Shown here one piece after another: positions 1-6,598 of a DNA stretch of 64,000 nt (position 1 is the stretch's first letter; every line of letters starts with the position of its first letter). The position numbers were made by a program, and so were the translations under genes. Origin of the DNA: Paraburkholderia sp. BL21I4N1 (GTDB lineage: Bacteria; Pseudomonadota; Gammaproteobacteria; Burkholderiales; Burkholderiaceae). Under the pieces are notes generated by a model. The model was not told the origin of the DNA. It was given only the letters and a program-made list of their open reading frames with translations, and did not search any database. The stretch spans positions 1 to 64,000 of the forward strand of contig NZ_PVEN01000002.1 of the NCBI RefSeq assembly GCF_002973525.1, written 5' to 3'.

Positions 1-570
1 TCTGTCATCAAAGTGGTCCCCACTACTCGAAGTGATGGACATCACTTTGGACACTCTCAACGTCGATGTCGATACGGCCTTCAAATGACGCTTACCGTTG
101 TTCTGCTGCTTGATGAACGCGACCTGCCGCGGGTTCTTGATCTCGCCCAAGATCTTGAGCGTCGATGCCGATTGCTGCTGCGCTTTCAATGCCATGCGCA
201 TGTAGGCCTCCGTGGCCGGCAGATGGTTGCCCATGCTCTTGCCGGCCCTGTGGGCACACTCTCCAAAAAGAGCGTTCAGCGCGACCGCCTGGCATATCAG
301 GAGGCGCTCCACGCTCGACATGTCGCCGGTTCCGATCTGGTTGACCATATCGTTCAGGACGGATCCGAGTTCCGCGACGGAGAGCTTTTCACAAGCCATC
401 GGGCCACCGAACATATGCATGATCTGGATCGACGCCATACCACCGTCGACAGTCATTTGCGCCTTGTGGGCGGCGCGCTTCAGGGCCTTCGCAATTTCCT
501 CCGGGCTTGGCTCAGCAGCTTGGCTTGCGGCTTCGGGATGCGTGATTGCTGGTGGCTTGTTTTCCGTCAT
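1..570 (-). CDS. Hypothetical protein of integrative element (3' end off window)
   Basis: The reading frame opens at an ATG (570-568) and stays open to the left edge, so at least 190 residues are present and the stop is outside the window. The start overlaps the stop of the upstream gene in an ATGA arrangement, which indicates translational coupling. The N-terminus is rich in Ala, Pro and Glu. The middle is helical and Met-rich (GGMASIQIMHMFGG). Near residues 145-160 there is a short motif KNPRQVAFIKQQNNG that I recall from uncharacterised proteins of proteobacterial integrated elements. No enzymatic motif is visible, and no function is proposed. Confidence 0.7.
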   Translation of the reverse strand, partial: MTENKPPAITHPEAASQAAEPSPEEIAKALKRAAHKAQMTVDGGMASIQIMHMFGGPMACEKLSVAELGSVLNDMVNQIGTGDMSSVERLLICQAVALNALFGECAHRAGKSMGNHLPATEAYMRMALKAQQQSASTLKILGEIKNPRQVAFIKQQNNGKRHLKAVSTSTLRVSKVMSITSSSGDHFDDR

Positions 571-950
571 TGCTTACCTCCTTTACGGGTTACGTGCTCG
601 CCTTCCGTGGCCGAAACCTCCTGCCAGATCGGACCTACAGCAGCAGCGACTTCTCCCCGTGTGGCGCCTTCCATTGCCTGCCGGGCCAGCGAGGCAAAGC
701 ACTGCATCTCCGCGCCATTGGCAGCCAGCGTCAGCAGGGTTCCGGTATTCGCGAAGCCGCGACTGCGCGCACCATCCAACAGTTTGCTGACACTTGCAAG
801 GGACCGCGCCCGCTCATCTTCGCTGACGTTGGCGTCATAGGCCTTGATCAGGGCACTACACAGCCAACCCGACGCACTGATCTGCAACCGGCCGTCGACC
901 ATCTCGGCCAAATCACCCTCTGCGACCAGATCCATGAAATCGTTGCTCAC
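567..950 (-). CDS. Hypothetical protein of integrative element
   Basis: A 127-aa acidic, Ala-rich and probably all-helical protein of unknown function. It starts at an ATG that overlaps the stop of the gene before it (ATGA) and ends overlapping the start of the gene after it. It is therefore a middle member of a tightly coupled minus-strand operon of the integrated element. No signal peptide, membrane segment or recognisable catalytic motif is seen. Coupling on both sides is the main argument that it is real. Confidence 0.65.
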   Translation of the reverse strand: MSNDFMDLVAEGDLAEMVDGRLQISASGWLCSALIKAYDANVSEDERARSLASVSKLLDGARSRGFANTGTLLTLAANGAEMQCFASLARQAMEGATRGEVAAAVGPIWQEVSATEGEHVTRKGGKQ

Positions 951-1441
951 GCGTCACCTCCTCGAGAGGACGTCACCAGATCGGCGATCAGTTCCTTGCG
1001 AGACTGAGACACCTCAATCCATTTGAGGATGAGCGTGCCCACTTCGTCGTATGAAACAACTGGACGAGGACTATTGATTTCCGAAGTGAAATTTGAATTG
1101 CTACTTTCGACATCGATGTGCACCTTGCCGGGTTCGCATGGCTTGATCACAAGGGTGATCGTCTCCGCGCACGATTGATAGAGGCGGTTGGTAAACATTT
1201 CGAGGAACGATTCTTCATCCCGGAAGTGCTTGTCAAATTCCCCATTTCGTTCGTTCCACTCGTATGCCGAGCCGAGGTCGCGCTGTTCGTCCAGCGTCAG
1301 GCCGATTTTCCACGTGACCGCATCGGTCTCCACTCGTACATGATCGGGCCGCTTCGTACGCGGCTCATTGCTGATGGTGACGTCGCGCTTGGCGCCGGTT
1401 GCCGCGGCGTCAATGTTGCTGCTTTTGCTGAACAAATTCAT
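947..1441 (-). CDS. Hypothetical protein of integrative element
   Basis: A 164-aa soluble protein of unknown function. A GGAG ribosome binding site lies about 7 bases upstream of the ATG (minus-strand reading ggagatgacaaATG). Its stop overlaps the next start by four bases. The N-terminal 35 residues are polar and probably disordered; the rest alternates predicted helices and strands with aromatic-rich patches (WKIGL, YEWNERNGEF). It follows the replication-type gene by 33 bases and belongs to the same operon. I do not recognise a family. Confidence 0.65.
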   Translation of the reverse strand: MNLFSKSSNIDAAATGAKRDVTISNEPRTKRPDHVRVETDAVTWKIGLTLDEQRDLGSAYEWNERNGEFDKHFRDEESFLEMFTNRLYQSCAETITLVIKPCEPGKVHIDVESSNSNFTSEINSPRPVVSYDEVGTLILKWIEVSQSRKELIADLVTSSRGGDA

Positions 1442-1474
1442 TTGTCATCTCCAAGGTCTTGGTTGCTAGAGGCG

Positions 1475-1975
1475 TCAGAACGAGCCGTCTTCGTTGACGC
1501 CTTCGCGATAGTTGATCTGGTCGAAGCCGCTATGGCGTGAAGGGCGGCGCGGTGACGAGCCGAACAGCATCTGTTTTGCCTTCGCGTTCTCCGAGGCATT
1601 GCGGTTCGGTGTGGCTTTGCCATGCACGCGCGCCGCCTGCTGGCCCTGAACGGTCAGGAGGCATTCGTCATTGTCGAAATACCAGAGACGGAACCAGCGA
1701 TCACGCACGCTATTGCGGAACGCCGCACGCCAGTCGCGATATCGCTTTGATGTGTTGTCGAGATGGCGTTCGCGAAACTCCAGCCAGGCGATCTCGAGGA
1801 AGTCGTTTGGGATGCCGGCGCGCTCGGTGTACGTGTAGATCGGATCGTCTACATCAATCGCAACGTTACCGGTAGCCTTGCAGTCGACGAGGAACTCAGC
1901 CAGCGTCTGTTCTTCGCGCCGATGTTTCTGTTTCTGTAACGTTTCAGTAACGGGCAGCATTGATTGTTGGTTCAT
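1475..1975 (-). CDS. DnaT-like phage/plasmid replication protein
   Basis: A 166-aa protein whose segment at about residues 54-102 (IPNDFLEIAWLEF ... YRDWRAAFRNSVRDRWFRLW) matches the DnaT-type DNA-binding region common at the C-terminus of phage and element replication proteins. In that family it helps load the replicative helicase. The ATG at 1975 has a strong GAGGAAG ribosome binding site 6-8 bases upstream, the best in this operon, so this start is favoured. The same reading frame continues upstream without a stop into a Rha-like segment, so a longer fusion is formally possible. The tail after residue 120 is basic and low in complexity. Confidence 0.65.
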   Translation of the reverse strand: MNQQSMLPVTETLQKQKHRREEQTLAEFLVDCKATGNVAIDVDDPIYTYTERAGIPNDFLEIAWLEFRERHLDNTSKRYRDWRAAFRNSVRDRWFRLWYFDNDECLLTVQGQQAARVHGKATPNRNASENAKAKQMLFGSSPRRPSRHSGFDQINYREGVNEDGSF

Positions 1976-2398
1976 GATCTTCCTCACAGGTCCATCGTTC
2001 ATGTCGTCTCGAGCGTCGCTGTCTTGGCGTGTTTTCTCGAATGCGCCAGCACTGCAACGCAAGGCAACGCAGATGCAACGCGAGGCAACGTTGCATCGTT
2101 CGACTGCAACGATTACGACGTTTCCCTCAATCTGAGTAAAACCGATCAATCGCGCGCCGGTTGCCAGGCGGTTAGTCATATCCGGCGAGAGCTGGGCGAC
2201 GATCACATAGCTGTCGCGCTTGCCAACTAAATAGATATCTGCGGGGCGGCCGCCGCCAGAGTTCTCCGCCATTGGCGTAAAAGTCACCAAGCCCTCAGCG
2301 GCAAGTCGTTCAATTGCACACTTGACGCTGTCATGCTGGGGCTCGACCAATTCCGAGATCTCTCGGCTCGGCATCGTCGGTGCGGCAGGGAATGCCAT
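1475..2398 (-). CDS. Rha-like phage regulatory segment reading in frame into the DnaT-like gene; possibly frameshifted
   Basis: From the ATG at 2398 the product begins MAFPAAPTMPSREISELV and contains a helix-turn-helix-like block and a KRDSYVIVAQLSP strand typical of phage Rha/antirepressor-type regulators. In that family the strand is normally followed by a stretch like ..LVDRWQ... Here that continuation (WQPARD then a stop at 2146-2148) lies in the +1 frame, while the current frame runs through a GCAACG-rich stretch into the downstream DnaT-like gene. I infer either a frameshifted ~84-aa regulator or a natural 307-aa fusion. No convincing ribosome binding site precedes 2398. The frame shares its stop with the DnaT-like gene, which may be translated separately from 1975. 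Confidence 0.4.
   Translation of the reverse strand: MAFPAAPTMPSREISELVEPQHDSVKCAIERLAAEGLVTFTPMAENSGGGRPADIYLVGKRDSYVIVAQLSPDMTNRLATGARLIGFTQIEGNVVIVAVERCNVASRCICVALRCSAGAFEKTRQDSDARDDMNDGPVRKIMNQQSMLPVTETLQKQKHRREEQTLAEFLVDCKATGNVAIDVDDPIYTYTERAGIPNDFLEIAWLEFRERHLDNTSKRYRDWRAAFRNSVRDRWFRLWYFDNDECLLTVQGQQAARVHGKATPNRNASENAKAKQMLFGSSPRRPSRHSGFDQINYREGVNEDGSF
2054..2111. repeat. Cluster of five GCAACG repeats
   Basis: GCAACG occurs at 2054, 2064, 2075, 2085 and 2106, with spacings of 10-11 bases for the first four copies (about one helical turn). The palindrome GCAACGTTGC lies at 2085-2094. The cluster is just upstream of the DnaT-like start (1975). Helical phasing suggests a protein-binding array, perhaps an iteron set or operator; this is inference. 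Confidence 0.5.
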
Positions 2399-2469
2399 GG
2401 CGCTATCGCATTGATATCGGCTTGTTCCACCCTGAATAAAAGGCTGTGTAGATGGCATATCTAGAGGGT

Positions 2470-2595
2470 CACCGTCTGGCGGTGTAGAGGGAGGCTGAAA
2501 AATGAGCTCTATTGCACCGTCTGGCGGTGTAGGAGAGATGGTCTCTACACCGGGAGACGGTGCAATAGAGCACGTCTCTACACCGTCTGGCGGAG
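2470..2595. repeat. Four palindromic CACCG-N5-CGGTG repeats at the 3' end of a replication-type gene
   Basis: CACCGTCTGGCGGTG occurs at 2470-2484 and 2515-2529, CACCGGGAGACGGTG at 2548-2562 and CACCGTCTGGCGGAG (one mismatch) at 2581-2595. The spacings are 45, 33 and 33 bases. Flanks are also shared: GTCTCTACACCG at 2541 and 2574, and the inverted CTCTATTGCACCG / CGGTGCAATAGAG at 2508 and 2558. The stop of the upstream gene (TAG) lies inside the array. Candidate replication origin or regulator-binding array. Confidence 0.7.
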
Positions 2596-2997
2596 TAAGG
2601 CTTGTGTTTTCAGATACGCGCTTCGCACGAAGCCAACTGACGCTCCCTGGTCGAACCCATCCAGCTTGTCCAGGCTCAGCCACGTCAATGCGTACCAGCT
2701 CGCCTTGTGCGGTCTGTGTCCCTTCACAGTCTCGAAGATCAGGCCGGCATCCAACAATTCCTGCTTCGCCCGCTGAATCGTGTCGTAGGACGTCCAACCC
2801 CGTGGCTTCAGGTGTGCCAAGGTCAGGATCATTCGCCCGTTGTCGTCCCCGTGAAACTGACGGGCGATTTCCAGCAGCAATGATTTCGCCGGGTGCGATA
2901 ACTGCAGGTATGCCGCGCTGTCCAGTACCATCCAAGGTATCGGCACGAAGCCACCTGCGTCCCGACTGGACGCGCCGTGTCGCTTTGATTTGCTCAT
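2578..2997 (-). CDS. Element replication-associated winged-helix protein
   Basis: A 139-aa protein beginning MSKSKRHGASSRDAGGFVPIP. The region at about 20-110 (ALDSAAYLQLSHPAKSLLLE ..., LKPRGWTSYDTIQRAKQELLDAGLIFET) has the pattern of a winged-helix domain of phage replication-initiation-like proteins: helix, recognition helix and wing. Family assignment is from recall and medium in strength. The ATG overlaps the stop of the preceding small gene (ATGA). The stop falls in the CACCG-N5-CGGTG array; the other frame continues as a Pro/Asp/Gly-rich repeat (TPPDGVE, SPGVE, TPPDGA), so a frameshift or programmed extension is possible. Confidence 0.65.
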   Translation of the reverse strand: MSKSKRHGASSRDAGGFVPIPWMVLDSAAYLQLSHPAKSLLLEIARQFHGDDNGRMILTLAHLKPRGWTSYDTIQRAKQELLDAGLIFETVKGHRPHKASWYALTWLSLDKLDGFDQGASVGFVRSAYLKTQALLRQTV

Positions 2998-3194
2998 ACA
3001 TGCGCGGCCTCCGATTCTCGAAGTGCAGACCGCGCGTCGATATTGCCGGCGCCGAGAAGCAGAGCGAGAACGCTATCTACTGCTTCGCGACGGATACGCA
3101 TTGGGGGTTTCCGCTCGGGGCCGGGAGTTGAGCTTGTATGCAACAGTACGAAAGCCGGATCGTCGGCTTGTTTGATGCTCACGTAGAGGGCCAT
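2994..3194 (-). CDS. Small hypothetical protein of element operon
   Basis: A 66-aa product with a basic C-terminal half (RREAVDSVLALLLGAGNIDARSALRESEAAHV). The start codon overlaps the preceding stop as TAATG, and the stop overlaps the next start as ATGA. It is locked into the AlpA-like / small ORF / replication gene series. No recognised domain. The overlaps at both ends are the main support. Confidence 0.55.
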   Translation of the reverse strand: MALYVSIKQADDPAFVLLHTSSTPGPERKPPMRIRREAVDSVLALLLGAGNIDARSALRESEAAHV

Positions 3195-3280
3195 TACTTG
3201 CCCTCCTGCGCGAGAATCAATGTAAACTTGCCGTGTCCTTGGGCGCTCGATTGGTTTTTATCGGTCGGGCGCTTTTTCAT
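3194..3280 (-). CDS. 28-aa translationally coupled peptide
   Basis: A short gene, MKKRPTDKNQSS... ending LAQEGK, lying exactly between two coupled neighbours. Its ATG (3280-3278) overlaps the AlpA-like stop as TAATG, and its own stop overlaps the next start as TAATG. The product is highly basic at the N-terminus and has no known function. It may act only as a translational relay. Too short for routine gene calling. Confidence 0.45.
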   Translation of the reverse strand: MKKRPTDKNQSSAQGHGKFTLILAQEGK

Positions 3281-3486
3281 TACGCGCCTCCGTTCAGCAA
3301 CGTCTGCAAATCGGAGACACGCCAGGCTAGCCGACCGTTGATGCGAACAGGCCGGATTGGGCCATTTTCGAGGCAGGCCCATTTGCGCAAGGTCTGGGGC
3401 TTACGATTAATTGCAGCGGCAGCTTCGTCTGTCGGCAAGACCTCGGGAAGTCCTGCGGGGGCCATCGGGGAATTGATTGTCTGCAT
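3280..3486 (-). CDS. AlpA/excisionase-like DNA-binding protein
   Basis: A 68-aa protein with a MerR/AlpA-type helix-turn-helix: LPTDEAAAAINRKPQTLRKWAC, then a wing-like GPIRPVRINGRLAWRVSDLQTLL. In integrative elements such proteins activate or direct excision by the integrase and control early genes. The ATG at 3486 is chosen over an in-frame GTG at 3495 because GAGGTG sits about 8 bases before it. It is the first gene of the coupled replication operon, 184 bases downstream (minus strand) of the hypothetical gene and its terminator. Family confidence is good; the exact role is inferred. Confidence 0.75.
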   Translation of the reverse strand: MQTINSPMAPAGLPEVLPTDEAAAAINRKPQTLRKWACLENGPIRPVRINGRLAWRVSDLQTLLNGGA

Positions 3487-3563
3487 TAGAAACACCTCAT
3501 CGTTGAAAGTGTTTCCACTTCATTGCCGGGAAAATCGGAAATCCAGCGACAATGACCGACAAC

Positions 3564-3596
3564 AAAAAAGCCAGCTAACCGTTATGGTTGCTGGCT
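3564..3596 (-). terminator. Rho-independent terminator after the 3670-4689 gene
   Basis: On the minus strand AGCCAGC pairs with GCTGGCT (3690s-style short stem at 3569-3575 / 3590-3596, extended by AACC/GGTT inside), followed by six T residues (A-run 3564-3569 on the plus strand). It separates the integrase-linked transcript from the AlpA-led operon. Confidence 0.8.
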
Positions 3597-3669
3597 TCCA
3601 TGGCAGTTCAGCGGTGTGGGGATTAGGACCGCCATCCCGTTTCCCGTTTTTCCCGCGTTCTCCGCTTTG

Positions 3670-4689
3670 TCACTTCGATTTTTGTGCCCACCACTTGTCA
3701 CCCTGAAGCGCTTCACGCTGAATGGTGTTCGCATTGTCGATTCGGCCGCGCGGTCCGTGAATCCGGCGCTTCTGCATCTCTTCCATCACACGCGCCGCGT
3801 AACCCTTCAGGCTGTCGCGGCAATCGTTCGCTGTATCGCGATCGAAGCATTCATCCGCGATCCTTCTCGCCATTGTTTGCCAAACGTCGCCGATGTCGTC
3901 AGTGGCGGCCTCACCCATTTGCCACGCAGGCATTAAGGCGGCTTCGGCTGCCACATCTGTCGGCGGCGTATGCGGATTCGTGGCGTTCGGCTCGGCAAAC
4001 AGGCGGGACTTGGCAATCTCGGGCGCATGAATTTTGGCCCACTCCCGCAGTTCGCCCTTTACCAGATGAAGATTGGTCAGCCAGTCGGGCAGTAGTTTCG
4101 CCCCCTTCCAAGGTGCTCGAGTAAGCTCTTGGACCAACGGCAAAGTATTGGCGAGCGCGACAAAAAGATTTAGATATTCAGCTCGAACGACTGCGCATTT
4201 AGCTTCGCGTTCCGCGCCGGCCCACCCTTGTCGCTCGGCTATCTCTTGGGTCAGATATTCGATCCAATTGCGGGTTGTCATGCTAATCGTGTCGTCTAGC
4301 GATAGATCGTCGAATTGCTCTGACCATGGAATTAGATGCACACGCACATCGTCGGGTTTGACGGGGTACCCCCACTTTCTGGACTCTTTACTGGCGAGCG
4401 CTTCGCGGGCTCTTTGATGCGCTTCTTCGATCTCGCCGTCCAGCCATTCGATGAGTTCTGCTGTCGAGACGGTCGATTTCGATGAGTCAACGCGCGATAT
4501 GTGACTCACGTTCGCGTAGTCCGAGTGCGCCACGACGTCCGCGGTGAAGTAGCCTTGATCTGCACAATCCATAAGGAACGAGATTGTGTAGTCAAAGGAC
4601 TTGCCTGTTTCTTTCGCGACAAGGCGCGCGGCCTCTTGGATGGTCAAACGTTCCGCCAGACCCGTCCACTTCACGTGGCTATTTTTCAT
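3670..4689 (-). CDS. Hypothetical protein next to integrase
   Basis: A 339-aa soluble protein of unknown function. The first ~60 residues (LTIQEAARLVAKETGKSFDYTISFLMDCADQG) read like a DNA-binding or domain-adaptor helix pair. The middle is acidic and Trp-rich (SEQFDDLSLDDTISMTTRNWIEYL); the C-terminus is basic (QKRRIHGPRGRID). It lies 96 bases downstream of the integrase on the same strand and ends before a clear terminator. No signal peptide or membrane segment. Probably an accessory protein specific to this element. Confidence 0.65.
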   Translation of the reverse strand: MKNSHVKWTGLAERLTIQEAARLVAKETGKSFDYTISFLMDCADQGYFTADVVAHSDYANVSHISRVDSSKSTVSTAELIEWLDGEIEEAHQRAREALASKESRKWGYPVKPDDVRVHLIPWSEQFDDLSLDDTISMTTRNWIEYLTQEIAERQGWAGAEREAKCAVVRAEYLNLFVALANTLPLVQELTRAPWKGAKLLPDWLTNLHLVKGELREWAKIHAPEIAKSRLFAEPNATNPHTPPTDVAAEAALMPAWQMGEAATDDIGDVWQTMARRIADECFDRDTANDCRDSLKGYAARVMEEMQKRRIHGPRGRIDNANTIQREALQGDKWWAQKSK

Positions 4690-4785
4690 TTGCGCCCTTC
4701 CGCGCAGCCCTCAATCGGGAGCTCCTGTCAGGCCGGTGAAGGTATCCGGCTTTTCGCCCGCTAAAGCTAGGCAGGAGCTTAATCG

Positions 4786-6207
4786 TCAGGCCGCGTCGAC
4801 AGCGTGCGGCTCTTTCCTGCTCGCTTCGGCAGAGAACACGATTCCGGCTTGTTCGAGAATCCACGCTTCGATCTTGTCATGCCAGAGTCGCAACATATCC
4901 AGCGGCCGGCGTCGGTAGTGTTTCTCGGCAATGGCGCTAGGCTTGTGCCCTTGGATCTGCGCAACAATCCCTACCGGCACTTCGCACCACTCAGCAAGCG
5001 TACCGAACGAGCGGCGCAGACCATGGAGGCTGACATGAGGCAGGGCTGCGGTGTTCAGCGCTTTCGTATGGGCGATGCGCGGCTCTGCGAGCTTCCCGTC
5101 GGCCGATGTCTTGCTCGAGAATACCCAGGGAGAGGGCACCCATTTCTTGTCGCGCTCCTTGAGCCGGCGCAACTGGCGGGTATTCGGTGGCGTCTCATTG
5201 AGTCGCTTGAGTTCGAGCAGCAGAGAGGCGAGGTAGGGTGTTAGCGGAATTGTACGGCCAGTCTCGACTTCAACCTTGTCGGCGAGTTGGAGACTGCGCC
5301 AGCGGAAATCGACATCAGCCCATCTGAGTGCGGCCAATTCCTCACGACGGGCGCCGGTGATCAGGAGCCCCTGCAGGTACGTTGATATGACCGGGTTGTC
5401 GATCTTCAGGACGGTACCGAACCATGCAGACAATTGCTCGCGTTGGAGGCAGTCGTCTTTCGCATTGCCGCGCGGCACTGCTTCCCGAACGGAGCGCGCG
5501 CTGTACGCGTCAGGCGGGACGATTCCGGCATAATCAGGCTGGTCTGCACACCAGCGGATGAACGCGCGGAGCTTCCGATACGATTGAGCCGCGTTGGTCG
5601 GGCGAATTTCAGATTCGGACTGGAGCCAAGCGGCGACCGTCTTGGCATCCAGGCCGGCGAGCTTCAGCGGCATGAGCGGGGCGAGGGGGCCGGCGACTGT
5701 CAGGCCCTTGCCGCGCTTTTTCTTCTCGCCGCCAGCCTGCGCAAGGTTTTCATGGTCCTGATAGTGGCGCTCGCTCCAGCGTGCTTGATTTGCTTTCAGA
5801 TATTCCGACCAGACCTCATCGACAGCGATATCTTGGCGACGGGCGTCGGCCTTGCGGACTTCGTGGGCGGCGCGCTGCCGAACTTTCTCCTCGCGAGGAT
5901 CGATGTCCCGGTCCATCAGCGCCTTGAGCCGGGCGGCTTCCTGACGTGCACCCATGCGCTCGATCTTCGCGCCGGTTGCCTTGTCGGTCGTGACATACCG
6001 CTCGAGCGGCCACGCTTCCGGCGAACCGATGGTCAGGCGCACTGTCTTGCCGAACAGTCGCCCCTCGAAGATATATGCTCGGCTGTCGGCCTTGGTGACG
6101 CGTAGGCCGAGGCCGGGCTGTTTCTTGTCCCAAAAGATCGACTGCTGGCGGTCGGGCGCGCATCGATAGCTCGCGACGCGCTCGGGCGTGAAGTTGTCTT
6201 TGTTCAT
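4786..6207 (-). CDS. Site-specific tyrosine recombinase (integrase)
   Basis: A 473-aa phage/island integrase that cuts and rejoins DNA at the tRNA attachment site. The N-terminal ~110 residues match the arm-binding domain of the DUF4102/P4-type family (FWDKKQPGLGLRVTKADSRAYIFEGR). The catalytic set is visible: Arg287 (ITGARREEL), His395 and Arg398 (LHGLRRSF), His421 (QGHKPSAIAEKH) and the nucleophile Tyr431. Length is normal and the gene looks intact. It is transcribed away from the tRNA-derived repeat at 6371-6423, with short GTGTAGG repeats in between that could be arm sites. Its 5' end lies about 165 bases from the repeat. Confidence 0.92.
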   Translation of the reverse strand: MNKDNFTPERVASYRCAPDRQQSIFWDKKQPGLGLRVTKADSRAYIFEGRLFGKTVRLTIGSPEAWPLERYVTTDKATGAKIERMGARQEAARLKALMDRDIDPREEKVRQRAAHEVRKADARRQDIAVDEVWSEYLKANQARWSERHYQDHENLAQAGGEKKKRGKGLTVAGPLAPLMPLKLAGLDAKTVAAWLQSESEIRPTNAAQSYRKLRAFIRWCADQPDYAGIVPPDAYSARSVREAVPRGNAKDDCLQREQLSAWFGTVLKIDNPVISTYLQGLLITGARREELAALRWADVDFRWRSLQLADKVEVETGRTIPLTPYLASLLLELKRLNETPPNTRQLRRLKERDKKWVPSPWVFSSKTSADGKLAEPRIAHTKALNTAALPHVSLHGLRRSFGTLAEWCEVPVGIVAQIQGHKPSAIAEKHYRRRPLDMLRLWHDKIEAWILEQAGIVFSAEASRKEPHAVDAA

Positions 6208-6212
6208 CTTGT

Positions 6213-6245
6213 CCTACACAACGCTTCGTGTAGGCGCTGTGTAGG
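6213..6245. repeat. GTGTAGG repeats upstream of integrase (possible arm sites/operator)
   Basis: CCTACAC (6213-6219) and GTGTAGG (6228-6234) form an inverted repeat, and a further direct GTGTAGG lies at 6239-6245. They sit immediately before the integrase start. Arm-type integrase binding or autoregulation is inferred from position only. The remaining bases to 6370 show no gene. Confidence 0.45.
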
Positions 6246-6370
6246 CAGATTATACGGAAATCAATCAATTTTTATCAACGTGGTTGAATGCGGTATTTGG
6301 CTTAGTGCCCTATGTGGCGGTATTTTCGGGCTCTTTCAAGAAAACGGATCAACACTGATAAATGTCAACT

Positions 6371-6423
6371 TGCTCGGCCTTCTAAGCCGAGGGTGGGGGG
6401 TTCGAGTCCCTCCTGCCGTACCA
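6371..6423 (+). repeat. Attachment-site repeat: 3' fragment of tRNA-Arg(UCU)
   Basis: The stretch reads as the 3' part of a tRNA: anticodon stem TCGGC/GCCGA around loop CTTCTAA (anticodon TCT), variable loop GGGTG, T-arm GGGGG-TTCGAGT-CCCTC, acceptor strand CTGCCGT, discriminator A and CCA. The matching 5' acceptor strand (ACGGCAG) and D-arm are absent upstream, so this is not a functional tRNA but the duplicated attachment half left by integration. The intact tRNA should lie left of the window. From 6424 to 6598 no gene is seen. Confidence 0.85.
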
Positions 6424-6598
6424 ATAAAATCCATAAGGTAGTCAAAGCGCGTGGATCGTCGCGGCACTACGATACTCGCCCAGACTGCACGACTCCGCTG
6501 TTTGGAGGGGACATCCGAGCGTCAAAGTCAGCGATAAGGATTACTCTACGATCTCCGGCGCTAACTAACCGAAGCGGAAATACAAGAACGGGGGGGCA

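Noticed and set aside
1475..3001. A single 508-aa protein read from 3001 to 1475 on the minus strand
   Set aside because: Its first part is a shadow of the winged-helix gene at 2578-2997, which has the ATGA-coupled start and family-like sequence; the rest belongs to separate regulator and DnaT-like genes.
1..6423. Complete prophage
   Set aside because: Only integration, DNA-binding and replication-type genes are visible; no head, tail, packaging or lysis gene is in the window, though more of the element lies to the left.
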